Positions 22,013 through 34,421 of a stretch of 64,000 bases of DNA are shown here, in pieces (positions within the stretch are counted from its first letter, which is position 1; each line of letters starts with the position of its first letter). Where the stretch lies: assembly GCF_013337765.1 (NCBI RefSeq), contig NZ_VBSB01000008.1, positions 310,001 to 374,000 of the forward strand, given 5' to 3'. The position numbers and the translations under genes are program-made. Source of the DNA: Mycolicibacterium sphagni. GTDB taxonomy: Bacteria; Actinomycetota; Actinomycetes; Mycobacteriales; Mycobacteriaceae. The notes under the pieces are model-generated. The model saw only the letters and a program-made list of their open reading frames with translations, had not been told where the DNA came from and ran no database searches.

Positions 22013-23920
22013 ATGGGCAGGCACAGCAGACCCGGACCCGGGGAGTCTTTCGGTGAACCGGATGAGCCTGCCGACGTACCGGAAAGCAATACCGAGCGAT
22101 TCGCCCGGCCCGGTGAGGATCTCGCCGACGGGGACACCGGTGGCGGCCTTGGTGATGGCGGCTACGAACCGTCACCGCTGACCGATACCGCTCGCCGCCG
22201 CATTGCCACCTTCGAAGGTGGTCACCGCAGTGAGACCGGCAGGCGCGGGGTGAGCCTCGGTGTGATCGCCGCTCTGGTCACCGTCGTGGTGGTCGTCGGC
22301 GCGGTGATCCTCTGGCGGTTCTTCGGCGACGCGATGTCGCACCGGTCGACCGATGCCGCCCAGAACTGCCTGGCTGGCGCCGTCAACGTCGGGGTGGTCG
22401 TCGATCCGTCGATCGCCGCCAACGTCGGCAAGATCGCCGAGAGTTTCAACTCTGTCGTCACGCCGATCGGCGACCGGTGCGTGAAGATGGTTGTCACTGC
22501 GGCCGATTCGGACCGGGTGGTCGACGGGTTCGTCGCCGACTGGCCCGGCGACCTCGGCGAGCGGCCGGCCCTGTGGATACCCGCGAGTTCCATCGCCGAG
22601 GCGCGACTGCAGGCCACCGCCGGCAAGCAGGTGGTCAGTGACTCGCGGTCGCTGGTCAGCTCACCAGTGGTCCTCGCGGTGCGCCCGCAGCTCAGAGAGG
22701 TTTTGGCGCAACAGAGTTGGGCGGCATTGCCGGGGCTGCAGAACAACCCCGCGGCGCTGGACTCACTGAACCTGGCTGGCTGGGGTTCGCTGCGGTTGGC
22801 GCTGCCCACTGCCGGTAACGCCGAGGCCACGTACCTGGCCGCCGAGGCCGTCGCCTCGTCATCGGCTCCGGCCGGCGCACCGGCCACTGCGGGCCTGGGT
22901 GAGGTCAATGCACTGCTCGCCGGTCAGCCCAAGCTGGCCGACAACACCGCCGACGCGGCCTGGAAAGCATTACTGGGATCCGGTGACGCTGCCAGTGCAC
23001 CGGTGCACGCCGTGGTGACCACCGAGCAGCAGCTGTTCGGCCGGGCATCGGCGGCCGACGCCAAGAACAACGTCGCCGAATGGCTGCCGTCGGGTCCGGC
23101 CGCGATCGCCGACTACCCCACCGTCCTGCTGTCCGGGACGTGGCTCTCCAGCGAGCAGGTCAGTGCCGCCAGCGAATTCGCCCGGTTCATGCGCAAACCC
23201 GAGCAGCTGGCCGCGTTGGCGAAGGCCGGTTTCCGGGCCGAGGGCACCACCCCGCCGGGCAACGACGTCGTCACGTTCCCCCAGCTGGGTGAGCCGCTAT
23301 CGGTCGGTGACGAATCCGAGCGCGCCACGCTGGCCGCCGCGGTGTCCAACCCCGCCACCGGGGCAGCCACCACGATCATGGTGAACCAGGCGATGGGTGC
23401 CGACGAGGGCGGAAAGTCACGGCTGGCCAATGTGGTCGCCGCGCTGAACAACCGCATCGGCGCGCTGCCACCGAACGCCGCGGTGGGCCTGTGGACATTC
23501 AACGGGGTCGAGGGCAAGTCGGTGGTGCCGATCGGGCCGGTGTCAGACCAGTCGGCGGCACTGACCAGCACCCTGAGCGGCCTCGCGCCGTCCGGCAGTG
23601 GCGCGGTGTCGTTCACCACGCTGCGCCTGGCCTACGGCGAAGCGCTGACCAACTTCCGTGACGGACAGTCCAATTCGATACTGGTGATCACCCAGGGACC
23701 GCACAGCGACCAGACTCTGGACGGTCCCGGTCTGGTGCAGTACGTCAAGTCGGCGGTCGACCCGGCCAAGCCGGTCGCGATCAACATCATCGACTTCGGT
23801 GACGACTCCGACCGCGCGACTTGGGAGGGCGTTGCACAAGCTTCGGGCGGCACGTATCAGAACGTCGCCACGTCGAATTCGCCGGATCTGGCGACCGCGG
23901 TCACCAGCCTGCTGTCCTAG
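22013..23920 (+). CDS. Membrane-anchored solute-binding/VWA-like protein (Rv1836c-like)
   Basis: Protein of 635 residues. A polar, probably cytoplasmic N-terminus of about 75 residues leads to one transmembrane helix (LGVIAALVTVVVVVGAVILW). An extracytoplasmic solute-binding-like domain (about 110-440) and a C-terminal VWA-type domain (about 455-635) follow. The expected DxSxS metal motif at the start of the VWA domain reads MVNQAMGADEGG, so metal-dependent adhesion is unlikely. It follows glcB by 52 bases. The role is unknown; cell-envelope binding is a guess from topology. Confidence 0.83.
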   Translation: MGRHSRPGPGESFGEPDEPADVPESNTERFARPGEDLADGDTGGGLGDGGYEPSPLTDTARRRIATFEGGHRSETGRRGVSLGVIAALVTVVVVVGAVILWRFFGDAMSHRSTDAAQNCLAGAVNVGVVVDPSIAANVGKIAESFNSVVTPIGDRCVKMVVTAADSDRVVDGFVADWPGDLGERPALWIPASSIAEARLQATAGKQVVSDSRSLVSSPVVLAVRPQLREVLAQQSWAALPGLQNNPAALDSLNLAGWGSLRLALPTAGNAEATYLAAEAVASSSAPAGAPATAGLGEVNALLAGQPKLADNTADAAWKALLGSGDAASAPVHAVVTTEQQLFGRASAADAKNNVAEWLPSGPAAIADYPTVLLSGTWLSSEQVSAASEFARFMRKPEQLAALAKAGFRAEGTTPPGNDVVTFPQLGEPLSVGDESERATLAAAVSNPATGAATTIMVNQAMGADEGGKSRLANVVAALNNRIGALPPNAAVGLWTFNGVEGKSVVPIGPVSDQSAALTSTLSGLAPSGSGAVSFTTLRLAYGEALTNFRDGQSNSILVITQGPHSDQTLDGPGLVQYVKSAVDPAKPVAINIIDFGDDSDRATWEGVAQASGGTYQNVATSNSPDLATAVTSLLS

Positions 23921-24786
23921 TCGAGGTGCAGTAACTGCCGTGCGCCCGCGGTGAATTCATCGGGCACCTCGATTTGTGGGTAGTGCCCGATGCCGGGCAG
24001 CTCGATCACCTCGGCGGCGGGCCGTAACTCCCGCAGGCCGGCGAGCACGTTGGTGGTGGCGACGGGATCACCGGTCGCCCACAGGAATCCCAGCGGCTTG
24101 TCCCAGTCGCGCACCGCACCGTGCCAGCGCGGCGCGAAGCGCACCCGCTCGTTGAGGTACGCACACAGCAGGTTCATGATGCGGTGGCCGTCGTCGCGAG
24201 CGAGCAGTGCCCACTGCGCCTGCGCTTCCTCGTCGGACAGTGGGTGCGCGGCGCTGAAGAGTTTGGCGAAGCCGCGCAGAAAGCCCCGTTCATTCGTCAG
24301 CCGGGCCAGGATCGGGCCGAACGGGCCGCGCAGGATCTTCTGGCTCGGGCGCAGGCTGGCCCGTTCGATGATGACGCTGCCGTTGGTCAGTACGGCCCGC
24401 TGGATCTCGAAGGGCAGCGTGCCGGAGACGTCACGGGCCAGCAGTTCGGTGGCCACCGAGGTGCCCATGTCGTGGGCGAGCAGCACCACCGGGCCGGGTG
24501 CGACGTCGGCGACCACCTGCTGCACGATGTCGGCCTGCTCGAGCAGGCTGTAGCGATGCGGCCGGGGTTTGTCGGACAGGCCGAAGCCCAGGAAGTCCAG
24601 GGTCAGCCAGGCCCGGTCACCCAGCCGGTCGACGACACCGCGGAAGTCGTAGGAGCTCGACGGAAAGCCGTGCAGGAGAAGGGCAGCCGGGCCTCTACCT
24701 TGCTGGGATCGTACGAATACCGACCCCGCGCCGGTGGACAGCATGCGTCCACCCTCTTGCCATTCACGAACGCTGTCCGGCAGCAC
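23917..24786 (-). CDS. lipZ: Alpha/beta hydrolase, LipZ-like (Rv1834)
   Basis: Hydrolase of 289 residues. The oxyanion region LLLHGFPSSSYDF and the nucleophile elbow HDMGTSV are clear; the nucleophile there is aspartate, as in epoxide hydrolases and haloalkane dehalogenases, rather than the serine of lipases. The catalytic histidine is in GIGHYPQIE. Orientation and neighbours fit lipZ. GTG 24786 has TAGCGT seven bases upstream, a leaderless arrangement; an internal ATG at 24744 is an alternative. Stops of this gene and the VWA gene share CTAG. Confidence 0.8.
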   Translation of the reverse strand: MLPDSVREWQEGGRMLSTGAGSVFVRSQQGRGPAALLLHGFPSSSYDFRGVVDRLGDRAWLTLDFLGFGLSDKPRPHRYSLLEQADIVQQVVADVAPGPVVLLAHDMGTSVATELLARDVSGTLPFEIQRAVLTNGSVIIERASLRPSQKILRGPFGPILARLTNERGFLRGFAKLFSAAHPLSDEEAQAQWALLARDDGHRIMNLLCAYLNERVRFAPRWHGAVRDWDKPLGFLWATGDPVATTNVLAGLRELRPAAEVIELPGIGHYPQIEVPDEFTAGARQLLHLD

Positions 24787-24799
24787 GGGTGCGACGCTA

Positions 24800-25018
24800 T
24801 CAGTCGTCGTGCTCTCCGTCGTCGTTCCGCCGGCGCCTGCGCGACTGCACGAAGGCGATCACGCCACCAACGGCCAAACCAGCGATGCCTGCGTACAGCA
24901 TCGATCTCGTGGTGTCCGATCCCGTGGATTCCGCAGCCGCGGCGGCCACCGGGCTACCGCAGATCCAGAGCGTCACGGCCGTCAACGTTGTCACGACGAC
25001 GCGCATGGTGAGGGTCAC
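24800..25018 (-). CDS. Small membrane protein with signal-like N-terminus and basic tail
   Basis: Protein of 72 residues. A signal-peptide-like segment (VVVTTLTAVTLWICGSPVAAAAA) is followed by a short linker and a second hydrophobic helix (MLYAGIAGLAVGGVIAFV) ending in SRRRRR and an acidic tail. This is the layout of small actinobacterial membrane or gliding-anchor-like proteins. AAGGAG lies four bases before the GTG start; an ATG four codons later is possible. It is transcribed toward lipZ with a 13-base gap. Function unknown. Confidence 0.65.
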   Translation of the reverse strand: MTLTMRVVVTTLTAVTLWICGSPVAAAAAESTGSDTTRSMLYAGIAGLAVGGVIAFVQSRRRRRNDDGEHDD

Positions 25019-25101
25019 CGGGCTCCTTCCGCTACTGGCGCAGCACGGCCGAGTCTACGTTTCGGTGTAACGAATGCCTTTTGTCTTGCGACAATGACGA
25101 C

Positions 25102-25409
25102 ATGTCAAAGAAATCTGCAGCGATTCTGCTGAGCGTGGCCGCATTGTCGGCGATCCCTGCGGTGATCGCACCGACGGCCCAAGCCGATATTTGCGGCGAT
25201 GTTGGTGGTCGGCACGTGAACGTCGGCGGGTGCACCCCGGGCATCGCCGGTGACGCCGTCGACGCGGCGGTGGCCGGCGACTGGGTGCGCTATGGCTTCC
25301 CGGAAAGCTACGCGTATCTGCTGGTTCCCTCATTCCCCGGAGAGGCGCCGTGTATCTCGCCGACCGGGCTGCAGTACTACACCCCCGGCTCGGAGCCCTG
25401 CTACGCCCC

Positions 25410-25413
<4 letters not shown>
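25102..25413 (+). CDS. Small secreted cysteine-containing protein
   Basis: Product of 103 residues with a clear Sec signal peptide ([19 protein letters not shown]) and probable cleavage after AQA before DICGDVGG. The mature protein of about 75 residues has four cysteines (ICGD, GGCTPG, APCISP, EPCYAP), probably two disulfides, and a proline- and tyrosine-rich end. GACAAT lies six bases before ATG 25102, so it may be leaderless; an upstream in-frame ATG at 25081 spoils the signal peptide. The stop shares CTAG with gcvP. No family recognised. Confidence 0.72.
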
Positions 25414-28268
<2,855 letters not shown>

Positions 28269-28334
28269 TGGGGGTGGCTCCTGACTCGGGCGGACGCAGC
28301 CGTCAGCGGCGTCCTCTCCCTCTGTCGTCCACCC

Positions 28335-28510
28335 AAAACCGGGCGCCTGAGAGATTCGGCCTTACGGCCTTTCCCCATGGGCGGGCGACCGTGAGGTCAC
28401 CGCTTTCCAGAGGCATCGTGGCCAGGCGCGGTCCTGGGGCCTGAGAGGTTGACGGAGAGGTGTTGCTCCTTCGGCGTTCGTGGCTGGCGGCCACGAAGCT
28501 CTCCCGCGCG
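28335..28510 (-). promoter_or_regulatory. Glycine riboswitch upstream of gcvP
   Basis: Read on the minus strand, the leader holds the glycine aptamer signatures: GGGAGAGC (from 28505), GCCGAAGGAGCAAC (28475-28462), CCTCTCAGG (28448-28440), then CTGGAAAGCGG and a second block ending AATCTCTCAGG (to 28346). Two aptamers in tandem are likely. Downstream, GGACGC at 28314-28309 can pair with GCGTCC at 28297-28292, a possible expression-platform hairpin before the gcvP start. Glycine binding is expected to raise gcvP expression. Confidence 0.88.
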
Positions 28511-28530
28511 AGGGCGATACGCCGCCGATT

Positions 28531-29166
28531 CTAGCCGATCTTGCGGTCGCGGCTCTTGCGCCGCGAGGCCAGCTCGTCTTCGGGCGATGCGATCGATTCG
28601 CCGCCGTCGGCACGCTCGCCGGGGAAATCCGCGATCGCGCCGGAGAGTTCCCGCATCGCGCCGCTGACCGCGATGCCGAACACGCCCTGCCCACCCTGCA
28701 AGAGGTCGACAACCTCTTCGGCGGACGTGCACTCGTAGACCGTTGTGCCGTCCGAGAACAGCGTGATGTTGGCCAGGTCCTGTACGCCGCGCTGACGCAG
28801 ATGGTCGACGGCCACCCGGATGTTGTGCAGCGAGATGCCGGTGTCGAGCAGACGCTTGACGATCTTGAGAACCAAGATGTCCTTGAACGAGTACAGCCGC
28901 TGGCTGCCGGAGCCGGCCGCGCCGCGGATGGACGGCACCACCAGCGAGGTGCGGGCCCAGTAGTCCAACTGGCGGTAGGTGATTCCGGCGATCTGGCAGG
29001 CGCTGGGGCCGCGGTAGCCGACGAGTTCGTCGGGCACCGAATCGTCGGGGAACAGGCCGGGCTGCACCGGCTCACCGACCGGTGCGCCGGCGCCCGAATC
29101 CGCCTCGAAAGAACCAGACGTCGCGCCGGCAAGGTCCAACTGTCCCTGACGTGGCTGCTCGCCCAC
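28531..29166 (-). CDS. MerR-family regulator (Rv1830-like)
   Basis: DNA-binding protein of 211 residues. After a disordered N-terminus (about 45 residues) comes a MerR winged helix with [19 protein letters not shown] and [18 protein letters not shown]. The C-terminal half has no cysteine cluster for metals, so it senses something else or acts as a structural regulator. GAGAGGAAG precedes the GTG start. Orthologue position is Rv1830, between gcvB and Rv1829. Confidence 0.88.
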   Translation of the reverse strand: MGEQPRQGQLDLAGATSGSFEADSGAGAPVGEPVQPGLFPDDSVPDELVGYRGPSACQIAGITYRQLDYWARTSLVVPSIRGAAGSGSQRLYSFKDILVLKIVKRLLDTGISLHNIRVAVDHLRQRGVQDLANITLFSDGTTVYECTSAEEVVDLLQGGQGVFGIAVSGAMRELSGAIADFPGERADGGESIASPEDELASRRKSRDRKIG

Positions 29167-29406
29167 GATGCTTCCTCTCGCCGTTCGAACTATGGCCCGC
29201 TAACCGCTCCACCAACCGCATATGCCCAGCGTCCGAGTCCATCGAGCATACGCTTGTCGACGGGCAGTCGTGCTCGTCGTCGTGATGAAAGTATGGCTGC
29301 CCGTGCGCGTGCTCCCCGGCATCCGTCGCGCGTGTCGAACCACTCCCGGCCAAGTGATACGCGTCCGTGATCTTGGCGTTCACCAGGCACGGGCTGGGAT
29401 ACCCGG
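29167..29406. other. 240-bp intergenic stretch
   Basis: No convincing gene lies between the two minus-strand genes here. Short frames on both strands have no ribosome-binding site and no resemblance to known proteins. It probably holds the promoter of the Rv1830-like regulator. Confidence 0.5.
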
Positions 29407-29901
29407 TCAGGTGGCCTTGAAATCGTCCGGGGACACGCTGTCGAGAAACTCTTTGAACTTCTCGACCTCGTCCTCGCGGACGGCGCCGCTGGACTCTTCG
29501 TCGTTCTCGTCGGGAATCAGCAGCCCGGCCTCGGCCAGCACCGCTTCCTCCACGTAGATCGGCACACCCATCCGCAGCGCGATCGCCACCGAGTCCGACG
29601 GGCGGGCGGAGACCTTGATATCCCGGTCGAAGATCAGGTCGGCGAAGAACGTGCCTTCCTGTAAATCCACGATGCGCACCTCTTTGAGTGAATGCCCAAG
29701 TGCGCCAATGAGATCACGGATCAGATCATGAGTGAGCGGCCGGGTGGGTTCGTGTCCCTGCTGCTCGAGGGCAATCGCGGAGGCTTCGGACTGACCGATC
29801 CAGATAGGTAGGTAACGATCACCGTTGGATTCCCGCAGCAACAAAACCGGCTGGTTCTGGGGCTGCTCGACGCGGATGCCGACCACACGAACCTCACCCA
29901 T
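29407..29901 (-). CDS. Bifunctional nuclease family protein (Rv1829-like)
   Basis: Protein of 164 residues in the DUF151/bifunctional nuclease family. Diagnostic pieces are LLLRESNGDRYLPIWIGQSE, HDLIRDLIGALGHSLKEVRI and SARPSDSVAIALRMGVPIYV. The plant homologue has combined RNase and DNase activity; mycobacterial members are not characterised biochemically as far as I know. An acidic C-terminal tail follows. GGAGG lies ten bases before the ATG. It sits between the two MerR genes. Confidence 0.9.
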   Translation of the reverse strand: MGEVRVVGIRVEQPQNQPVLLLRESNGDRYLPIWIGQSEASAIALEQQGHEPTRPLTHDLIRDLIGALGHSLKEVRIVDLQEGTFFADLIFDRDIKVSARPSDSVAIALRMGVPIYVEEAVLAEAGLLIPDENDEESSGAVREDEVEKFKEFLDSVSPDDFKAT

Positions 29902-29950
29902 TTGTGTCAGACCTCCGCGCTTCCGTTGCCGCCATTGAAGAGTCTAGTCC

Positions 29951-30682
29951 TCAGCGGTCGAGAACGTCTCGTACAGCGGACTTGATGAGCGACGTGTGCA
30001 ACGTGATTGCCAGGGCGGCGACTTCGCGCGCCAAGTCGTCCGCGCGGTCGCGGGCACCGGTCTTCGACGCCTTGCCCACGGGGCCGGCGATCTGCGCGAT
30101 CAGGTCGGATTGCCGGTCGGCCGCCGACCGGAATGCCCGCAGGTGCCGCGGTTCGACGCCGTACTCCCCCAGCGCCCGCGCGCACTGGGCGATGACCACC
30201 GAGTGTTCGTCGAACAACCCGCCGGGGCCGGTGGTGATCACGCCTGCCTTGCACAGCGCGACCACCAGTTCCTCGTCGACCCCGGATCGCTGAAGCAGAT
30301 CTTCGCGGCTCAGACGAACCTGGGTGCGTGCGGAGTCGTCGGTGCCCGACGACTCGTCACCGGAGACCGTCACCAAACGCGGTACGGCGTAAGGCGATCC
30401 GGCGTGCGGCAATTCGCCGTCGGGCAGGGCGTCGAGCTGTGCCTTGATGACCTTCAACGGCAGGTACTGGTCGCGCTGCGCGGTCAGGATGAACCGCAAC
30501 CTGGCGCAGTCGTACGCGGTGAACCGCCGATACCCCGATGCGCTGCGCTCCGGCGTGACGAGACCCTCGGCTTCCAAGAATCGAATCTTGGAGATCGTCA
30601 CGTCCGGGAAGTCCGGTCGCAGCAGGTCCAGGACCGCTCCGATAGACATCCCGGCAAGCGCGGGAGTATCGGGAGCGGACAC
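29951..30682 (-). CDS. MerR-family regulator (Rv1828-like)
   Basis: Regulator of 243 residues. The N-terminal MerR domain reads [20 protein letters not shown] and [20 protein letters not shown]. The C-terminal domain includes a helical region ([17 protein letters not shown]: [18 protein letters not shown]) thought to bind an unknown ligand. GTG 30682 overlaps the garA stop (TAGTG), so the two are coupled. Confidence 0.92.
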   Translation of the reverse strand: MSAPDTPALAGMSIGAVLDLLRPDFPDVTISKIRFLEAEGLVTPERSASGYRRFTAYDCARLRFILTAQRDQYLPLKVIKAQLDALPDGELPHAGSPYAVPRLVTVSGDESSGTDDSARTQVRLSREDLLQRSGVDEELVVALCKAGVITTGPGGLFDEHSVVIAQCARALGEYGVEPRHLRAFRSAADRQSDLIAQIAGPVGKASKTGARDRADDLAREVAALAITLHTSLIKSAVRDVLDR

Positions 30683-31167
30683 TAGCTTCCTGGACCGCCT
30701 TCGTCGTCGGACGGCTTGGGTCCGGTGAGGAACACGAGCCGGAACTTGCCGATCTGGACCTCGTCGCCGTTGGCCAACGTGGCGGAGTCGACCGGTTCCC
30801 GGTTGACGTAGGTGCCGTTGAGGCTGCCGACGTCGACGACCTGGAATTCGTTGCCGTCCAACCGGAACTCGGCATGCCGACGGCTGACGGTCACGTCATC
30901 GAGGAAGATGTCGGAGTCCGGATGGCGGCCGGCCGACGTCGTCGGCTGGTCGAGGAGGAACCGCGAGCCCGCGTTCGGTCCGCGCTTGACAACCAGCAGG
31001 GCCGAGCCGACCGGGAGACCCTCGACCCCGGACACTGCGCTCTCGCCGCTGGTGGCCGCCGGGGCGTCCAGCTCGTTGAGGAAGTCGGCGCGGAAGACGG
31101 ATGTCGTCTCCACGGTGACTTCCTCAGACACCTGGTCTGCCCCAGAGTTCTGGTCCTTGTCCGTCAC
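30682..31167 (-). CDS. garA: GarA, FHA-domain regulator of central metabolism
   Basis: Phospho-controlled regulator of 161 residues. The N-terminal ETTSVF motif near residue 20 holds the threonines phosphorylated by PknB/PknG. The FHA domain (about 55-150) shows [24 protein letters not shown] and [15 protein letters not shown]. In mycobacteria and corynebacteria the protein inhibits 2-oxoglutarate dehydrogenase and glutamate dehydrogenase and activates glutamate synthase when unphosphorylated. GTG start with GAGGAG. It is followed by the coupled MerR gene and lies 156 bases after gcvH begins the cluster downstream of it. Confidence 0.97.
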   Translation of the reverse strand: MTDKDQNSGADQVSEEVTVETTSVFRADFLNELDAPAATSGESAVSGVEGLPVGSALLVVKRGPNAGSRFLLDQPTTSAGRHPDSDIFLDDVTVSRRHAEFRLDGNEFQVVDVGSLNGTYVNREPVDSATLANGDEVQIGKFRLVFLTGPKPSDDEGGPGS

Positions 31168-31323
31168 CCGCTGCTCCTCACTGGCTGCCGTGGCGATACT
31201 TGGCGGGGTGCCCGCACAAGGCGCCCGTCCGCCTCCACCATCACTTACGTCGACCGTACCGCGCAGTGGTCGCCGTTGTGCCCACCACCGCCGGATCGGT
31301 GGTTGGCAGGCACCCTAACAATT

Positions 31324-31719
31324 TCATTCCGTCACTGTGCCCCGATAGGCGTCCGCATCGAGCAACGCCGCCAACCCTTGGTCGAGCGTATCGCCGTCGA
31401 CCTGCAAGTCCAACAACCACCCCTGACCGTAGGGATCGGAGTTCACCAGCCCCGGGTTTGCCTCCAGATCGCCGTTGACCGCAATCACTTTGGCGCTGAC
31501 GGGGGCGTAGAGATCCGAGACCGACTTGGTCGACTCGACCTCGCCGAACGATTCACCCGCCGTGACATCGCTGCCGACGTCGGGTAGCTGCACGTACACC
31601 ACGTCGCCCAGCGAGGACTGGGCGAAGTCGGTGATGCCGACGCGCACGGTGTCGCCACCGGTGCGCTGCACCCACTCGTGCTCGGCGGTGTAGCGCAGGT
31701 CGGCTGGGATTTCGCTCAC
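31324..31719 (-). CDS. gcvH: Glycine cleavage H-protein
   Basis: Lipoyl carrier of the glycine cleavage system, 131 residues. The lipoylated lysine is in [16 protein letters not shown], near residue 65, and the rest follows the family pattern (YTAEHEWVQ at the start, [11 protein letters not shown] near residue 105). GTG 31719 has GAGGAG five bases upstream. It lies beside garA rather than gcvP, as Rv1826 does. Confidence 0.97.
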   Translation of the reverse strand: MSEIPADLRYTAEHEWVQRTGGDTVRVGITDFAQSSLGDVVYVQLPDVGSDVTAGESFGEVESTKSVSDLYAPVSAKVIAVNGDLEANPGLVNSDPYGQGWLLDLQVDGDTLDQGLAALLDADAYRGTVTE

Positions 31720-31741
31720 AGTGCTCCTCGGTGTCGGGCCC

Positions 31742-32536
31742 TCATTTGACGGGCTGAGCGTATTGGCGGGCTTTCGGTTGCCGCAAGGTGGTGATGTCCA
31801 ACCGGTCGGACTGCGACACCGTCATTTGCCCGCCGACCCGCTCGACGCTGTCGACGGCGCCGCCTGGAATGTTCATCGCCGCGGCCAGGGTGGGTGGATC
31901 ACCAATGGCCAGAACAGAATACGGCGGGCTCAAAGTTTGCGTGTCGATCTCCAGCGCGCCGGCGCTGCCGACTACCCAGCTGTCCACCCCGATCCGGACC
32001 GCCCGCTGCCCGGAGCGGATCTCCATCGCTTCGGCCCCGGCGGCGCGCAGTTCGTTGATGACGTCGAGCATGGTTTCCGGCGCAACGCCGGGTCCGGGAT
32101 CGTCGATGGTGATGCTCACCCCCGGCCCGGTCGCGCCGACGGTGCCGATCAGGATCGACAGCGCGGCCAGCCTGGCCTGGGCGTTCTGGATCGCAGCCTG
32201 GTCACTGCTGCCCGCGGTCTGCATCGCCGCGAGATTTCGCTGCAGCTCGGCCACCTCGGTGTTCAGCGCCGCCTCCCGCTGCTGCAGTGAACCCAAGAGC
32301 ACCAGCAGATCGGCCGGGCGCGCGGTGTCCAGCGCGTCACCGGACTCGGTTTGCCGGACCTGGGTGGCGATACCGATGCCGAGCACCACGCACAACAGCA
32401 CGCCCAGGACACCGAACACCAGCTGGGTGCGACTCCGGGGCCGTCGCGCCGGCGGCGGTGCGGTGCCGGGCAGTTCGTGGCGGCCGTGCTCGGTTGCCAC
32501 ATCCTCCCCTGCGTCCTGCCCGCCTACTTCTGCCAT
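31742..32536 (-). CDS. DUF881 membrane protein (Rv1825-like)
   Basis: Protein of 264 residues with a cytoplasmic polar N-terminus, one transmembrane helix ([20 protein letters not shown], about residues 42-61), a coiled-coil-like stretch ([20 protein letters not shown]) and an extracytoplasmic DUF881 domain with [18 protein letters not shown]881 genes flank small-basic-protein genes near division or cell-wall loci in many Gram-positive bacteria. ATG 32536 lies one base after the preceding stop; 39 additional upstream codons overlap that gene and are rejected. Confidence 0.85.
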   Translation of the reverse strand: MAEVGGQDAGEDVATEHGRHELPGTAPPPARRPRSRTQLVFGVLGVLLCVVLGIGIATQVRQTESGDALDTARPADLLVLLGSLQQREAALNTEVAELQRNLAAMQTAGSSDQAAIQNAQARLAALSILIGTVGATGPGVSITIDDPGPGVAPETMLDVINELRAAGAEAMEIRSGQRAVRIGVDSWVVGSAGALEIDTQTLSPPYSVLAIGDPPTLAAAMNIPGGAVDSVERVGGQMTVSQSDRLDITTLRQPKARQYAQPVK

Positions 32537-32537
32537 C

Positions 32538-32870
32538 TCAGGCCCCGAACAGCTTGCGCCGCAATGCCGCGGCGTTGCCGAAGATACGGATGCCCAGCAC
32601 GACGATGATCGCCGTCGACAGCTGGGTGCCCACGCCCAGCTGATCGCCCACATAGACGATCAGCGCGGCAACGAGCACGTTGAACACGAACGAGACGACG
32701 AACACCTTGGCGTCGAAGATCTTGTCCAGATAGGCCCGCAACCCGCCGAACACCGCGTCGAGTGCGGCCACAACGGCGATCGGCAGGTAGGGCTGGATGA
32801 CTTCGGGGACGCTGGGGTGCAACACAAGTCCCAGGACGATGCCGACGATGAGTGCGGCGATTCCAATCAT
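32538..32870 (-). CDS. sbp: Small basic membrane protein, DUF1290 (Sbp, Rv1824-like)
   Basis: Integral membrane protein of 110 residues with three predicted helices: residues 2-18, about 28-50, and about 58-98 with a break. The motif LDAVFGGLRAYLDKIFDAKVF is characteristic of the family. It lies between two DUF881 genes, a conserved actinobacterial and firmicute arrangement whose function is not settled. Gap to the downstream DUF881 gene is one base. Confidence 0.88.
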   Translation of the reverse strand: MIGIAALIVGIVLGLVLHPSVPEVIQPYLPIAVVAALDAVFGGLRAYLDKIFDAKVFVVSFVFNVLVAALIVYVGDQLGVGTQLSTAIIVVLGIRIFGNAAALRRKLFGA

Positions 32871-32878
32871 CTAGCCCC

Positions 32879-33793
32879 CTACCGCCCGATCTGCTTGGCA
32901 AATTTAATCTCTCGGACTGCGCCTGCGGGCAACGACAGGCCGTCACCGCTGGCCACACTCACCCCGACACCGTAGGACGCCTCCAGCAGTCGCAGCCTTT
33001 GCAGGCCGCCGCTGTGGTCGAAGGTATCCCGCATCCCGTTCGGCGGTCCGATCGCGAGAATCGTGTACGGGCTGCTGATCGGATGATTGTCGACCAGGAT
33101 GGCGCCACCCGCCTGGCGGATCGTCACGTTGGGTCCCATCCGCACACCGCCGACCGAGATCGCTTCGGCCCCACTGGCCCACAGCGAGTTCACCACGAGC
33201 TGCAGATCGCGATCGAGGATGACCTGGCGGCTGCCGGGCACCCGCTGATTGGACACATCCGACAGACCCCGGCCCATCCCGGGGTCGGTGACCGTAATGG
33301 TCAGGCCGGGCCCGATGACGGCGGTGGCGGCCGCGGCCAGGCTCAGGGCATCGAGCCGGCTGAGCAGGTCGCGGCCGGTGGCGTCGTCGCGCAGCTGGCG
33401 GCGCTGGATGTCGTCGGCCTGGGTGGCCAGCTCATCGCGACGGCGGGTGAGCCGGTCGGTGGTGCCCTCGGCCGATCGCACGCTGGCGGCGAGCACCTGC
33501 TGGGCGGCGTTGACGCCGGGAGCGGTCGACCGCGCCTGCGCCACCGCGGCGGCGAACACGGCCGCGATCAGCAGGGCGGCCAGCGCCTGCCAGGCATGGG
33601 TCGCGACGGGGCGACGGGTGTGCCCGGTGCGCTCGCGCTCGGCGGCGGCCGCGGCGTACCCCGGGTCGAGGTGCTCGGTCAGCAGCGATCGCAGTAGGCC
33701 CGGCAGGGGGATGAGCGTCGGCCGCCGCTCGTGGTGTTCGCTGCGGCCGGCCCGCGGGTCGTAGCCGCCCAGCGCGCTGTCAGGCGCCGGCAT
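32879..33793 (-). CDS. DUF881 membrane protein (Rv1823-like)
   Basis: Second DUF881 protein, 304 residues. A polar N-terminus of about 65 residues precedes one transmembrane helix ([17 protein letters not shown]), a coiled-coil-like region ([20 protein letters not shown]) and a periplasmic-side DUF881 domain ([17 protein letters not shown]). It overlaps the end of pgsA2 by 14 bases. With the small basic protein and the other DUF881 gene it forms a three-gene unit. Confidence 0.88.
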   Translation of the reverse strand: MPAPDSALGGYDPRAGRSEHHERRPTLIPLPGLLRSLLTEHLDPGYAAAAAERERTGHTRRPVATHAWQALAALLIAAVFAAAVAQARSTAPGVNAAQQVLAASVRSAEGTTDRLTRRRDELATQADDIQRRQLRDDATGRDLLSRLDALSLAAAATAVIGPGLTITVTDPGMGRGLSDVSNQRVPGSRQVILDRDLQLVVNSLWASGAEAISVGGVRMGPNVTIRQAGGAILVDNHPISSPYTILAIGPPNGMRDTFDHSGGLQRLRLLEASYGVGVSVASGDGLSLPAGAVREIKFAKQIGR

Positions 33794-34412
33794 CGCTGAC
33801 GCCTGCCTTGGGCAGCGTGGTCACCACCAGGCGCACCTGCAGCAGGTAGAGCACCGCAGACCACAGGTACATGCCGACGCCCCAGATCAGGAATCCCCAC
33901 CCGCACGCGCCGACCACCCGGCTCCACTGCGCATCCCATTGCCCCAGCAGCACCAACGGGAAGCCCGACATCAGCGCGAACGTCGCCGCCTTGCCGATGT
34001 AGGTGACCGGAAGGGCCGTCAGACCGCGGCTGCGCACCACCGGCAGCGTCGCGGCCAGCACGAGGTCACGGCCGATCAGGATGCCGACCAGCCACCACGG
34101 CACCACGCCTGCCGCGCCCAGGCCCAGCGGAACGGTGACCATGTAGATCCGGTCGACCAAGGGGTCGAGCAGCTCCCCCAGCCGCGACGACTGATTGGCC
34201 ACCAGCCGCGCGATCTTGCCGTCGGCCCAGTCCGAGAACCCGCTGAACATCAGGATCGCCACGGCCCAGCCGTAAGCGTGGGTGACCAGCAGCAGGTACA
34301 GGAAGACCGGCACCAGGATCAGCCGGATCACCGACAGGACGTTCGGGATCGTCAGCACCCGATCGCGGCCTGCCACGCCGGCGATCGGTCGCCGGCCAGG
34401 CGGCTCCGTCAT
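33780..34412 (-). CDS. pgsA2: CDP-alcohol phosphatidyltransferase PgsA2
   Basis: Membrane phospholipid-synthesis enzyme of 210 residues. The family active-site motif DGxxARx8Gx3Dx3D is visible as [20 protein letters not shown], continuing [10 protein letters not shown], near residues 60-90. Several hydrophobic helices follow. Annotated as phosphatidylglycerophosphate synthase, but eukaryote-type cardiolipin synthases of actinobacteria share this family, so the exact product is open. It begins ten bases after secA2 ends. Confidence 0.85.
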   Translation of the reverse strand: MTEPPGRRPIAGVAGRDRVLTIPNVLSVIRLILVPVFLYLLLVTHAYGWAVAILMFSGFSDWADGKIARLVANQSSRLGELLDPLVDRIYMVTVPLGLGAAGVVPWWLVGILIGRDLVLAATLPVVRSRGLTALPVTYIGKAATFALMSGFPLVLLGQWDAQWSRVVGACGWGFLIWGVGMYLWSAVLYLLQVRLVVTTLPKAGVSDAGA

Positions 34413-34421
34413 GAGGAAAAC

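Noticed and set aside
28341..28530. Protein-coding frames in the leader of gcvP
   Set aside because: The sequence is explained by conserved glycine-riboswitch elements, and the frames have no start signals.
29072..29390. Two short minus-strand frames before the Rv1830-like gene
   Set aside because: One overlaps the regulator gene in another frame, neither has a ribosome-binding site, and neither resembles a known protein.
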